49,763 nt of DNA, taken from positions 1 to 49,763 of the forward strand of contig NYYZ01000017.1 of NCBI GenBank assembly GCA_002686945.1, given 5' to 3'. Below are positions 35,492 to 44,449 of the stretch, piece after piece. Origin of the DNA: Planctomycetota bacterium (lineage in GTDB: Bacteria > Planctomycetota > UBA1135 > GCA-002686595). How positions within the stretch are numbered: position 1 is the first letter of the stretch; every line of letters starts with the position of its first letter. The notes beneath the pieces are model-generated. The model made no database searches. It had not been told where the DNA came from and saw only the letters and a program-made list of their open reading frames with translations. Made by a program: the position numbers and the translations under genes.

Positions 35492-37633
35492 CTAGAACAT
35501 CGCTTCCAACTCGACAATCAGGGCCAGGGTCCCGTCGATTTGGAAATACTCGATCACCACATCATGGACCCCGGGAGACAGTTCCAGGACAGCCTCACCG
35601 GTTCGCGTGGCATGCCAGGTCCAGTCTTCATAGGCGAGCCTGCCATTGATCATGACCCGCACACCATCATCTGAGGTCACACGCAGCAGGTGATTGCCTC
35701 CCTGGGTTTCCACCCGCGTGTGGGCGATCAGGCCAAAGTGATCGAGGCCTACAGCGGTCCGAGTTGCTGCGCCTTTGGTCGTCTCCGCAGCGTTTCCATA
35801 GGGGCTGACTAGCCCCAGACAGATCGCTTGCGCGAGGGGCGTTTCTGCCAGTGCCCGCCAACCATCCAAGCTGCCTCGGGGATCACTCTCCGCTTCTGAC
35901 CAGGAAAACCAGCGACAGTCGAAGCTCGCATCGGCCAGCAAGCCTCCGGGGCGGCGCTGCTCGGGACGCTCTTCGCCACTGGGAAAATCCCAAGGACCGA
36001 AGGAACCCATCGCGATCGACTCGAGACCCCCGTATTCCACTCCGCGCTCCTCGGCAATGATCACCTGGGAGCCCAACAGGACCGGCGTCTGCATCTTGAG
36101 CACGCGCCGCAACAACTCCGGCTGGCGTCCATCGTGAGGAATCAGGGAGGTCTCGCTCAGGCTGCCTCGCGGCAATTCCCCATCAGTACCTTGGAGCCAG
36201 GCACGGACTGTAGCCTGATTGAGGGTTTCGTCCAAGGCCGCGCTGACCTGCTCCAGATTCAAGTCCTCGCCATCCCCCTCAAAGTCGTTGTTGGCGAACA
36301 CGATGCCACTGCTCTTTCGCAGCAGCAGGTCCTGATCATTCGACTTGAAACGATTAAGCCCAATCCAATGATCCCTGGAAGTAGTGTCGCGCTGCTCACC
36401 CAGGGGCCCGTCCATCATCTTCAGATCCTCTTCCCAAGACAGCTTGAGCGCCAGGTCATTGCGAGCCAGGTCATTGTCCGCAACGACGCAGTCCTGACCG
36501 TGTTCAATGCTGATCCCAACGCCACGGGTGTCGTGAATCTCATTACCAACCACCACCAGGGATGAACTGTAGTCTCCCCAGATCCCATACTGGTGGCTAC
36601 CAGAGAGCCGGCTCTGGACGATCAGATTTCCCGTACAGAAATTCTCTTCAAAGCAATTGACAACCGCGTGACGCAGATCGTTGCCCCAAAACACATTGTT
36701 GTCGCAGCCCTTGGCGATCTCGCCCCGATCTCGCGCCAGACCGCGCGTCAGGTCATGCCCCCCATGGAGAAAGACCCCTGCCCCCCCGTGAGTCGCTGAG
36801 TTGAAGGCCACAACATTTTCGCATGAGGACTCAATGAGCAGGATCCCTGCGGAATACTGCCCACTCCAGTAGGTTCCATGACTGTGACCGCGTACGCAGA
36901 AATCAAACAAGTTGCGAGTGATGGTATTCTTGCTGGATCGCCAAAGGGCCAGCCCCCAGCCCGACATGAAACTGAAATCGTTGTCGTAGACACTGGCTCC
37001 TTCGACAGCGCTGAACAGGATTCCATTCTGACCATGCCGCCCACGGCAACGACGGATGATGGGCTGGGCTGCGCGAGTCAAGCTGATCGCGGCTCCATAT
37101 CGCTGCTGCCACTGGCCCTCGTCATTCTCGTAAGGACGAAGCCAATCCGCCTCGTCCTCCGCTACGAAACTGGAAAGCAAACGCATGCCGTACCAACCGT
37201 CAAAGGTGAGATCTTCGAGCACGATGCCTGATGAATCCTCCACCAGGATGCAGGTCTTCCATCCACCCAGGGAACCACCCTTGATGGTCACATCTCTACA
37301 GTTGCGTACCAAGATGCCAATGCCCGTGAGGGCATCCAGATCCTCGCCAAGCGCCGCTCCACGCAACTCGGCCCCGGCCAGATCAAACGCAACTCCGCTC
37401 TGATTCTCAATCAACAGGCACGGCTGCCCCTCGGAAGAAGGAACCAGATGCGATCCGGGGGTCAAGCGCGTACCCCCCTGCAGAGCGTGAGGCCCCGCAG
37501 GCGTCCAATCGATCACTTGAATCGGAAGAGGCGACGGATTCTTGCTTCCAGCGCAGGCACCTAGCAGGAGCAGGATCCCCAGACAGAAGGCCCGGGGAAG
37601 CAAAAAACTGGATTTGAGACAATCGATCGACAT
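35492..37633 (-). CDS. Beta-helix lipoprotein with PA14-like C-terminus
   Basis: This 713-residue protein starts with a signal and lipobox LLLLGAC, so it should be anchored in a membrane. Residues 90-480 form a right-handed parallel beta-helix of the NosD/pectate-lyase type, with repeats such as VRNCRDVTIKGGSLGG, SVYDNDFSFMSGWGLALWRSSKNTITRN and VVVGNEIHDTRGVGISIEHGQDCVVADND. Beta-helices usually hold or cut polysaccharides. The end (LLRVTSDDGVRVMINGRLAYEDW and VHDVVIEYFQ) looks like a PA14-type carbohydrate-binding domain. A polysaccharide lyase or hydrolase role is possible, but no catalytic residues could be assigned. It is the first gene of a pair with the methyltransferase fusion. Confidence 0.82.
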   Translation of the reverse strand: MSIDCLKSSFLLPRAFCLGILLLLGACAGSKNPSPLPIQVIDWTPAGPHALQGGTRLTPGSHLVPSSEGQPCLLIENQSGVAFDLAGAELRGAALGEDLDALTGIGILVRNCRDVTIKGGSLGGWKTCILVEDSSGIVLEDLTFDGWYGMRLLSSFVAEDEADWLRPYENDEGQWQQRYGAAISLTRAAQPIIRRCRGRHGQNGILFSAVEGASVYDNDFSFMSGWGLALWRSSKNTITRNLFDFCVRGHSHGTYWSGQYSAGILLIESSCENVVAFNSATHGGAGVFLHGGHDLTRGLARDRGEIAKGCDNNVFWGNDLRHAVVNCFEENFCTGNLIVQSRLSGSHQYGIWGDYSSSLVVVGNEIHDTRGVGISIEHGQDCVVADNDLARNDLALKLSWEEDLKMMDGPLGEQRDTTSRDHWIGLNRFKSNDQDLLLRKSSGIVFANNDFEGDGEDLNLEQVSAALDETLNQATVRAWLQGTDGELPRGSLSETSLIPHDGRQPELLRRVLKMQTPVLLGSQVIIAEERGVEYGGLESIAMGSFGPWDFPSGEERPEQRRPGGLLADASFDCRWFSWSEAESDPRGSLDGWRALAETPLAQAICLGLVSPYGNAAETTKGAATRTAVGLDHFGLIAHTRVETQGGNHLLRVTSDDGVRVMINGRLAYEDWTWHATRTGEAVLELSPGVHDVVIEYFQIDGTLALIVELEAMF

Positions 37634-37771
37634 GCAGAATCAGGGCTGTGCTGGGGACACGAAGTGCAACCGCGCCCCGAACCTCTTTTCAGCCCCAGAG
37701 AATAGGAATCCATGGACCCCTGCAAGCGGACCCCTGGACAAACAGGTCAGGCGCAAGCGGGACTCATGACA

Positions 37772-37848
37772 AGGCCTCCAAAAGAGGGCCTCCGAGGCCT
37801 ATCCTATTCGCCCCAGGTCCCATGGCGGACCTGCCCACCTACCCATGA
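37772..37848 (+). promoter_or_regulatory. nadA leader with hairpin and 8-codon minicistron
   Basis: AGGCCTC (37772-37778) and GAGGCCT (37794-37800) make a perfect 7-bp stem whose right arm shares a base with TATCCT (37800-37805), a -10-like hexamer. An 8-codon frame beginning ATG at 37822 (MADLPTYP) ends in a TGA at 37846-37848 that overlaps the nadA ATG as ATGA. This could be a translationally coupled leader or chance. Confidence 0.3.
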
Positions 37849-39188
37849 GTCCTGATCCTTCTTCTCCCAACCACCCACTCGAAGCCCCCACGCCCAGTGG
37901 CATCGCCCTGGCTCCTCGGGTCCCGATCTGCCAGAGCGATCTGCCCTTGGACTGGTACCAGGAGGAGTTCAAGCCCTACGCCGAGGAATACCTGGCCCTG
38001 CCCGACCGCACCCCGGAAACCGTGCTGCCTTGGCTCGACTCCTATGTAAAGCCGGCCCTCAATCACTTCGGCAACTCGCTCCTGCTGTTGGCGCACTACT
38101 ACATGGGCGGCGAAATCGTGAAACTCGTAGAGCGTTACGGAGGCGGGGTTTCCGACAGCTATGTACTCGCCCTGCAAGCACGCCGGAATCCCGAGAAGAA
38201 GATCATCGTAGAGTCCGCGGTGCACTTCATGGCAGAGACCGTTGCACTGTTGGCCCGAGATGACCAAAAAGTGTTCATCACGAATCCCAAGGCGGGTTGC
38301 ACCATGGAAATGCTGGCCAAAGACCACATGGTCCTGCCTGCCGTGGACCAGTTGCAGGAACGCTATGGGGAAGACCTCCTGGTGATCGCCTACATGAACA
38401 CCGCCGGCCGGATCAAGGCGATTGCAGGCGCCACCGGAGGCGCGGTCTGCACCTCATCCAACGCCCACAAGGTGGTGGCCTGGGCACGCAATCAGAACAA
38501 GAAGATCCTGTTTGTGCCAGACCAGCACCTGGGTCGCAACACGGCCTGGAAGCTGGGCATGGACCTGGACAAGTTGGTGACCCTGCCGGATCCCAAGTCC
38601 AGGGGGGCTGCTTGGACCCTTGAAGAAGTGGGCCTTGAATCCCTCGATCAGGCAGAGATGTTGCTGTGGGGCTCTGCCTGCGGGGGGCACACCATCTTCA
38701 ACGCCGGACAAGTCCGCTGGTGGCAAGAAAGGGGCTGGCAGACCCTGGTGCATCCCGAGTCCCCTCTGGAAGTCGTCCAGGCAGCAGATGGTGTAGGCAG
38801 CACAAAGTTCCTGTGGAACGCAGTAGCAGAGGCTCCCAAGGGTGCCAAGATCGCCATCGGCACCGAAGGCCACTTTGTCCGCAATGCCAGGGTTGAAGCC
38901 GCCAGGCGCGGAGTCGAGGTGCAACACCTTGCAGAAATCTCCGAGCCGGGTTTCAGCCATGCGGGCTGCGGCTGCGCCACCATGAGCCGCAATGACCCAC
39001 CCCATCTGGCAGGGCTGTTGGATCTCCTACGGCGAGGGGAAGCCCCTGATCTTTGCGAGGTGCTCGCGGGAGATGTAGTGGACGAGGTGACCGGCTCCCG
39101 AGATCGAATGGATACGGCCGAACGGGATCAGTTGACCCGAGACGCACAACTCTCGTTGGAGCGCATGATTGAAATCACCGAGAGTTGA
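37845..39188 (+). CDS. nadA: Quinolinate synthase
   Basis: This 447-residue enzyme condenses iminoaspartate with dihydroxyacetone phosphate to quinolinate, an NAD precursor. Three Cys that should bind the [4Fe-4S] cluster are C152 in NPKAGCTMEM, C202 in GGAVCTSSNAHKV and C377 in GCGCATMSRN. FVPDQHLGRNTA is the family's middle motif. It is about 100 residues longer than E. coli NadA, partly from an N-terminal extension. The usual HPEC motif reads LVHPESP, so that Cys is absent; it is not one of the three cluster ligands. nadB and nadC are not in the window. It is convergent with the cupin gene. Confidence 0.94.
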   Translation: MSPDPSSPNHPLEAPTPSGIALAPRVPICQSDLPLDWYQEEFKPYAEEYLALPDRTPETVLPWLDSYVKPALNHFGNSLLLLAHYYMGGEIVKLVERYGGGVSDSYVLALQARRNPEKKIIVESAVHFMAETVALLARDDQKVFITNPKAGCTMEMLAKDHMVLPAVDQLQERYGEDLLVIAYMNTAGRIKAIAGATGGAVCTSSNAHKVVAWARNQNKKILFVPDQHLGRNTAWKLGMDLDKLVTLPDPKSRGAAWTLEEVGLESLDQAEMLLWGSACGGHTIFNAGQVRWWQERGWQTLVHPESPLEVVQAADGVGSTKFLWNAVAEAPKGAKIAIGTEGHFVRNARVEAARRGVEVQHLAEISEPGFSHAGCGCATMSRNDPPHLAGLLDLLRRGEAPDLCEVLAGDVVDEVTGSRDRMDTAERDQLTRDAQLSLERMIEITES

Positions 39189-39211
39189 TCAAACTCAGTA
39201 GGCAGACCCAG

Positions 39212-39751
39212 CTAGGCCCGCTCCACTTCCCAGACATCCGTGCCAAAGAAGTCCCAGGGCAAACGACCCTCGTCGCAGTGCTCATCCACTGAGAACTGCA
39301 CATCCACAAAGTAGATTATCTGACTGGGATTCGCACTGCGCAGGTTCTTGGCCCCATGGGCAACTCCGGGGGGAATACGCACCAAGAATGAATTGCCGTC
39401 CCCCAGCACCTTGCGCTCCACCACACCTTCAGAAGGAGAGCCCTTGCGTACATCCCCCACCACCAGCAGGATCTTGTCGCCGGGGGGCACAAACCACACG
39501 TCAGTTTGACGCTTGTGCAAGTGAAAGGCCTTGATCGCCAACGGATCCATCACCGAGTAGTTGATCTGGCGTGCGCCAAAACCATCCACCAATTGATGCT
39601 GCCCCTCATCCAAACGACCGAGTTCGGTCATGGACCCCCCATCGTCATTGAAACGACGCAATTGAATGATCTCAAGACCATCGATTTGAGGGGTGGCTGA
39701 GTAATCCTGGACGCCGTACTGGGCGGCGGCCTTGTCGCTGAATTCGGTCAT
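39212..39751 (-). CDS. RmlC/dTDP-sugar-epimerase-like cupin
   Basis: This 179-residue cupin starts at the ATG at 39751. IIQLRRFNDDGGSMTELGR matches the start of RmlC/FdtA-like sugar-nucleotide enzymes. IKAFHLHKRQTDVWFVPPGDKILLVVGDVR, with its His pair, and VRIPPGVAHGAKNL form the two cupin motifs. In RmlC the His of HxH is a catalytic base. The protein could epimerise or isomerise a dTDP-hexose for cell-surface polysaccharide. No rml cluster is adjacent. A GATACT at about 28 nt upstream may be its -10. Confidence 0.8.
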   Translation of the reverse strand: MTEFSDKAAAQYGVQDYSATPQIDGLEIIQLRRFNDDGGSMTELGRLDEGQHQLVDGFGARQINYSVMDPLAIKAFHLHKRQTDVWFVPPGDKILLVVGDVRKGSPSEGVVERKVLGDGNSFLVRIPPGVAHGAKNLRSANPSQIIYFVDVQFSVDEHCDEGRLPWDFFGTDVWEVERA

Positions 39752-39852
39752 GGGGAAAGCTGGAGGTCGTCTGTGAACAAGTATCTTGCCACGCACCCCG
39801 CCCCTCCACCATCGGCAGTGAAAGCGCCAAGCCTGAGTCCCGATTGCGCTTC

Positions 39853-39882
39853 TTGGACCCAGTAAGGGTCTCGCAGTACACT
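39853..39882 (+). promoter_or_regulatory. Candidate promoter of the deoxyhypusine-synthase-like gene
   Basis: TTGGAC (39853-39858) and TACACT (39877-39882) are 18 nt apart. The -10 lies 9 nt before the ATG at 39892. It sits in the gap divergent from the cupin gene. Confidence 0.45.
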
Positions 39883-39891
39883 CAGCGGCCC

Positions 39892-41139
39892 ATGAGCCCC
39901 ACCCGACATGACCAGCGCGCTCGCTGTCCGGCCTCCTCCCCTGAACTCATTCACCGTCCGGTCACCCAGACTCGGCACCTGGATCAACTCCTGCTGGAAA
40001 GCTTTCCGAGTTTTGGGGGGGCCTACCTCAGGCGTGTGTACCAGCTTCTGGAGGAGGCCATCGGCAAGGGCGTGCCCATGACCCTGGCAGTCAGCGGCCC
40101 CGTCACCGCCAGCGGCCAGCACCTGGCCTGGCTCAACCCCCTGCTGGACACGGGCTGGTTCTGCCTGCTGTCCACCACCGATGCGGTCTGCTATCACGAT
40201 GGCCACCGGGGCCTCGACTCTGCCGGCGAGCACCCCTTTCATCAGGTTCCGATTTTTGGAGACGACGGAGCACTGCGGGATGACCGCACGATACGCATCA
40301 CCGACATTGGCTTTGACGAGAAAGTATTGCTCGACCAGGACCAGATGATCTCCAAGGTCTTGATGCAGCCAGAATTTCAACGGCGCATGACCGGAACAGA
40401 AATGCGTTCCCTGCTAGGAGCCGCATTTGCTGAGCAGGAAGTACGCAACGGAGCACCCGAGGGGCTCTTGGCGCTCTGCAACAGAATGGCTTTGCCGATT
40501 CTTGTGGGGGCGCCTGGCGATGGTTCGGTGTTCTTGAACTCCATGAAACTCTGGGCGCTCGCGCAACAAGGCCAGATCGAATACAAGTTCGAACTGGATT
40601 TGCATGAAGAGGTATTGGAATCCTGCGCCTACCACTGGTGGGGTTCACACAAGACCGAGACCAAGGGCCTTGGCACTCTGGTGCTCGGAGGCGGTGTGCC
40701 CAAGAACTTCAATCTGCAGCCAGAACCCGCCCTGAGCCAGGTTCTTGGGTTCGAGGAGGTGGGCGGATATCTCTATGACATCCAAATCACCAGCGCGCCC
40801 GTGACTGACGGCTCGCTTTCCTCCTGCCCTCCGGCCGAGGCAGTCACCTGGGGCAAAGTGGACAAGGAACTCTATACAGCTACCACCGAGTCCCTGCAGG
40901 CAGACTATTCCATGGTCATGCCAATTATCGCCAAAGCTCTCTTGGACAAGCGTGCGCGATTGGAAGCTCTGCAGGAAGAACTGGGAGCCGAAGAACTCGC
41001 TCAGCGTCACCCCGAAGCGCCAGGATTTCTACGCAACCGGGACGGCTACCGGCTGATGGACCAACGAGCAGAACTGCTTGAAGCCCTGCAACAAGAATTG
41101 AAACTACGGACCGCTGGCCTGCTCGCGGACATCACGTAA
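39892..41139 (+). CDS. Deoxyhypusine-synthase-like enzyme
   Basis: This 415-residue protein belongs to the deoxyhypusine synthase family. VLGGGVPKNF (266-273 region) keeps K271, equivalent to the lysine that forms the imine intermediate in eukaryotic DHS (GGGVxKHH). ITSAPVTDGSLSSCPPAEAVTWGKV matches the region that binds spermidine and NAD. AVSGPVTASG near 67 and STTDAVCYHDGH near 94 are also family-like. Bacteria lack eIF5A, so it is unlikely to make hypusine. From memory, bacterial homologues have been linked to polyamine synthesis such as homospermidine; that use is inferred here. Its TAA overlaps the next ATG by one base, so the membrane protein downstream is translationally coupled. Confidence 0.85.
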   Translation: MSPTRHDQRARCPASSPELIHRPVTQTRHLDQLLLESFPSFGGAYLRRVYQLLEEAIGKGVPMTLAVSGPVTASGQHLAWLNPLLDTGWFCLLSTTDAVCYHDGHRGLDSAGEHPFHQVPIFGDDGALRDDRTIRITDIGFDEKVLLDQDQMISKVLMQPEFQRRMTGTEMRSLLGAAFAEQEVRNGAPEGLLALCNRMALPILVGAPGDGSVFLNSMKLWALAQQGQIEYKFELDLHEEVLESCAYHWWGSHKTETKGLGTLVLGGGVPKNFNLQPEPALSQVLGFEEVGGYLYDIQITSAPVTDGSLSSCPPAEAVTWGKVDKELYTATTESLQADYSMVMPIIAKALLDKRARLEALQEELGAEELAQRHPEAPGFLRNRDGYRLMDQRAELLEALQQELKLRTAGLLADIT

Positions 41140-42227
41140 TGAACGGCACCGCAAAGACGCCACGAATCAGCGGCTTCGATCTGGCCCGAGGCCTCGCCAT
41201 CCTTGGCATGGTGCTAGTCAACTACGATGTGGTGCTAGCCTATGGGCGCAAGGAGCCGGCCCTGATGCGCACAATCGTGGACGCCTGTACGGGACGCGCA
41301 TCGGCCCTTTTTGTGACCCTGGCGGGAATCGGCATCATCTTGCTGGGCAAGCGCGAGGTGTTGTACAAGCGCGCCCTGTTTCTTCTGATAGTAGGCTATG
41401 CCTGGCAGTTGCTCTGGAGCGGGGACATCCTGCACTACTATGCATTCTATGTGGCCATAGGCGCTCTGTGCCTGTCCTTGACCCCACTTGCCCTGGGCCT
41501 GTTGGCCATTGCCAGCATTGGGGGATTCCTGTTGTTGATGGAGTACTTCAACTACGGAGCGGGCTGGAATTGGCTGGCACTGGAGTACCCCGCCTTCTGG
41601 ACCCCAAAGGGACAACTGCGCAACTTGTTCTTCAATGGATTCCATCCGCTGATTCCCTGGCTTGCGTTCCTTTTCAGTGGGATGGTCCTTGGCAAGTGCA
41701 AGATTGGCCTGCCCCGGGTTCGACGCATGGCTTTGGCGGGTTCGGTGCTAGTCTTTGTCGCAGCACATTTCCTTTCCGCCCACTTTGCTTCCTTGGAAGA
41801 CACCAGGGGAGTCATGAATCAGATGACTGAGTGGTACAGGGCGCCAGAAGCGCTCTACGGCCTGTCTTCCATGCCTCCTGGACCGTTCTATGTACTCTCC
41901 GCCGGAGCCAGCGCAGTCTTCGTGATCTGCCTCTGCCTGGAAGTCAGCGCCACGGAGTTTGGACAACGCTGCGCGACGCCCCTGATCGCCGCGGGACAGA
42001 TGGCCTTCACGCTCTATCTTGCCCATGTTCTGGTGCTGTACTTCCTGCTCACCCCCATATTGGAAACCTGGAAGGAAGAACACGACCTCAATCAAGCAGG
42101 AGTCATGACCGTGGTTTTTAGCGGTGCAATGATCTTCAACCTTGTAGCAGTTCTCGGCTCTTGGCTCTGGAAGCAGCGCCTGGGCCGTGGACCAATAGAG
42201 ACCCTCATGCGCCGACTGACAGGGTAG
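41139..42227 (+). CDS. DUF418/heparan-acetyltransferase-like membrane protein
   Basis: This 362-residue protein has about ten membrane helices. RISGFDLARGLAILGMVLVNY at the N-terminus is typical of DUF418/DUF1624 acyltransferase-like proteins (family pattern R..xxDxxRGxAxLGM). PLIAAGQMAFTLYLAHVLVLY near 290 is a second family segment. Such proteins are thought to move acyl groups across the membrane onto a substrate outside, but no function is known for most. It starts inside the stop of the deoxyhypusine-synthase-like gene, so it may modify or export a polyamine-derived product; this is inference. Confidence 0.8.
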   Translation: MNGTAKTPRISGFDLARGLAILGMVLVNYDVVLAYGRKEPALMRTIVDACTGRASALFVTLAGIGIILLGKREVLYKRALFLLIVGYAWQLLWSGDILHYYAFYVAIGALCLSLTPLALGLLAIASIGGFLLLMEYFNYGAGWNWLALEYPAFWTPKGQLRNLFFNGFHPLIPWLAFLFSGMVLGKCKIGLPRVRRMALAGSVLVFVAAHFLSAHFASLEDTRGVMNQMTEWYRAPEALYGLSSMPPGPFYVLSAGASAVFVICLCLEVSATEFGQRCATPLIAAGQMAFTLYLAHVLVLYFLLTPILETWKEEHDLNQAGVMTVVFSGAMIFNLVAVLGSWLWKQRLGRGPIETLMRRLTG

Positions 42228-42253
42228 CATGCTCTGAAACCTATCGTTTGACC

Positions 42254-43486
42254 ATGAAACTCAAGTCCCTGCCAATCCTCGCCACACTTCTACTACTTGG
42301 TCTCGGACAAGCGATTGAGTCCCAACCCAAACCCCGTTGGTGGAAGGGGAACACCCATACGCACACCCTTTGGAGTGACGGGAACGCGCTACCGGATCTG
42401 GCGGTGGCCTGGTACAAGGACCGTGGCTACCACTTCCTGGCCCTGACCGACCACAACATCCTGCAAGACGGCGAAACATGGTTCCCGGTGGCAACCGCTG
42501 GTGGAGCGAGGCTGCAGCCCGAGCAGGTCGAAATGGTGCTCAATGCGAAGAACTCGATCCTTGAGACGCGCACCCGCGAAGGCCAGCACGAAGCGCGCCT
42601 CAGCCGTCACGACGAGTTGGTGCAGCACTTCTCTCAGCCTGGTGAATTTCTGCTGATCCCCGGCGAGGAAATCACCTCAAACTGGCGCTCCTCTGGCCCG
42701 GAGGGTCGTGGCCATCCCGTGCACATCAATGCCATCGGCCTTGAGAAATTCATCCCACCTGCCCGTGGAAGTTCGGTCGTTGACGTGTTGAACCAGGTGT
42801 TCGACAGCATCGCCGCCCAGCAAGAGGAACAGGAGAGTCCGGTGCTGGGGCACCTGAATCACCCCAATTTTGGTTGGGGGGTCAACTGGGAGGACATGGC
42901 CCAGATTCGAAAGGGTGTCTTCTTCGAGGTCTACAACGGACACACGGGTACCGCTGACGCGGGAAATGCTCTACACCCGAGCACAGACGAAATGTGGGAC
43001 CGGGCCAACATCCGGCGTCTGGCAGAGCTCAAGCTGCCTCTCTTGCTTGGGGTCTCAACCGACGACACCCACCACTACCACGGAGGCAAGGTCGCGGGAC
43101 CGGGACGCGGCTGGATCGTGGTGCGTGCAGAGACCCTTACTATGGGAGCGCTTGCCGAGGCCATGCGCGCGGGAGATTTCTATTCCACATCTGGAGTGGA
43201 AATCACCGACATCTCAATCAGCGCAAGCAGCTACCAGGTGCAAGCCAAATCTCGCCCCGAAGAGACTCTGACCATCGAGTTTCTGGGTGCCCGCGAAAGC
43301 AAGGGGGAGCAAGCTCCCGAACCTCAAGTCCTGGCCACAATCCAGGCTGAGCAGGCGACCTACAAATTCCAGGGCAACGAGTTGTTCGTGCGTGCACGGA
43401 TCACGTCCAACCTCGCCCACTCCGCGCCAAAAGTAAAAGGCGAACTCCAGCGGGCCTGGACGCAACCGATTCAACCAGAAAAGTAA
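42254..43486 (+). CDS. Exported PHP-domain metallohydrolase (CehA/McbA-like)
   Basis: This 410-residue protein starts at the ATG at 42254, with a signal peptide (LPILATLLLLGLGQA). GNTHTHTLWSDGNALPDLAVAWYKDRGYHFLALTDHN holds the first PHP metal motifs: the HTH pair and the TDHN motif. LIPGEEIT, GHLNHPNFGWG and STDDTHHYHGG give further metal ligands. PHP proteins use a di- or trinuclear metal site to hydrolyse phosphoesters or other bonds; exported ones with this layout, including CehA and McbA, act on carbaryl-like esters in some bacteria. The natural substrate is unknown. The frame is open upstream, but the signal peptide fixes the start. Confidence 0.88.
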   Translation: MKLKSLPILATLLLLGLGQAIESQPKPRWWKGNTHTHTLWSDGNALPDLAVAWYKDRGYHFLALTDHNILQDGETWFPVATAGGARLQPEQVEMVLNAKNSILETRTREGQHEARLSRHDELVQHFSQPGEFLLIPGEEITSNWRSSGPEGRGHPVHINAIGLEKFIPPARGSSVVDVLNQVFDSIAAQQEEQESPVLGHLNHPNFGWGVNWEDMAQIRKGVFFEVYNGHTGTADAGNALHPSTDEMWDRANIRRLAELKLPLLLGVSTDDTHHYHGGKVAGPGRGWIVVRAETLTMGALAEAMRAGDFYSTSGVEITDISISASSYQVQAKSRPEETLTIEFLGARESKGEQAPEPQVLATIQAEQATYKFQGNELFVRARITSNLAHSAPKVKGELQRAWTQPIQPEK

Positions 43487-43510
43487 CGAGTCCCCAGCAC
43501 GGCAGAAGGC

Positions 43511-44449
43511 TCACCAAAAAAGGCCCTTGCCCTTATCGAGCTTCCCAGGATCAAGGGCCTTGCCGAGTATCCCGTGCAAGATGCCCAGACCCTTGGCAAC
43601 GACCGCACGCCCATTTCCCCGCGGCAGGGCGCAGAGCCAGACCAGGGGCAGCGCCACAACGTCCCAGAGCCAGAACCCAGCCCAGCCAGCAAAGCCACCG
43701 TGAGTCCGCAGAAAACGCACGGACCCAAGTCCCATCAGATACTTGCGCCGGGGGTTGTAGCCTCCACCGGTTGCGCTCGAAGCCCGGTGCACCGCACGGG
43801 CAACCCCAACCAGACAGTTCTCCCAGCCTCCCGCCACCGCGCGCAGGCCCAAGTCCACGTCTTCGGTATAGGCAAAATACCCCTCATCGAACAACCCAAT
43901 CTGCTCAAGGCACTCACGCCGCGCGAGCAACACGCAGCCAGGAACATAGTCCACCGGGCGGGTCTGGCACCAGGCGGGCCCATCCGGTTCCCCTTGTCCG
44001 AGAAGCTTCGAGAGATTTGGATGAAAGCCCACTCGTCCCCCTGCCGCCCAAAGACGCGCGGGCTCTCCGGGCACAACGATCCGCGGCCCCAAGAGCCCGG
44101 CGGATCCCCGCTCCGACCCTCTATTGACCAGTTGCTGAACGCAATCGGGATCCAACAAGGCGTCGTTGTTGAGGAACAGCACAAAGCGCGCCCCCTGCTC
44201 CAGGGCCTGGCGTGCTCCCTGATTCGCGGCAACCCCATAGCCGAGGTTGCTCGGGTTGACCAGAACCTGCAGGTCGCCAAAGCGCGCTTGTACGAGTTCA
44301 AGTGATCCATCCTGTGAGCCGTTGTCAATGAAGAGCGTACGCTGAGCAGGAACACCTGCCTCAATGAGCGCTTGCAGACAGTCCAGGTTTGCCGGCCCGC
44401 CATTCCAATTGACTACCACGGCAAAGACATCTTCAATTTTCGCGCTCAT
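43511..44449 (-). CDS. Family 2 glycosyltransferase
   Basis: This 312-residue enzyme should transfer a sugar from a nucleotide donor. VFAVVVNWNGG opens the GT-A fold. LFIDNGSQDGS, NPSNLGYGVAANQGAR and FLNNDALLDPD (a DxD-like metal site as NND) are family marks. EGYFAYTEDVDLGLRAVAGGW carries the catalytic-base ED pair. It resembles rhamnosyltransferases of the WbbL type. Its start overlaps the xseA stop by 4 nt. The last codons, GLFW, lie in a terminator-like hairpin described separately. Confidence 0.93.
   Translation of the reverse strand: MSAKIEDVFAVVVNWNGGPANLDCLQALIEAGVPAQRTLFIDNGSQDGSLELVQARFGDLQVLVNPSNLGYGVAANQGARQALEQGARFVLFLNNDALLDPDCVQQLVNRGSERGSAGLLGPRIVVPGEPARLWAAGGRVGFHPNLSKLLGQGEPDGPAWCQTRPVDYVPGCVLLARRECLEQIGLFDEGYFAYTEDVDLGLRAVAGGWENCLVGVARAVHRASSATGGGYNPRRKYLMGLGSVRFLRTHGGFAGWAGFWLWDVVALPLVWLCALPRGNGRAVVAKGLGILHGILGKALDPGKLDKGKGLFW
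43520..43561 (-). terminator. Intrinsic-terminator-like hairpin inside the glycosyltransferase 3' end
   Basis: Read on the minus strand, AAGGCCCTTG (43552-43561) and CAAGGGCCTT (43520-43529) form a perfect 10-bp stem with a 22-nt loop. The right arm runs directly into a T-run (CCTTTTTTGG) and the stop follows at once. The hairpin encodes the last residues of the protein. This fits an intrinsic terminator for the leftward operon that doubles as coding sequence. Confidence 0.5.

Noticed and set aside
14005-37740. CCCCTGGACAAACA occurs both before maf (near 14005) and before nadA (near 37726)
   Set aside because: A shared 14-mer is expected several times by chance in 50 kb of GC-rich DNA, and the surrounding bases do not match.
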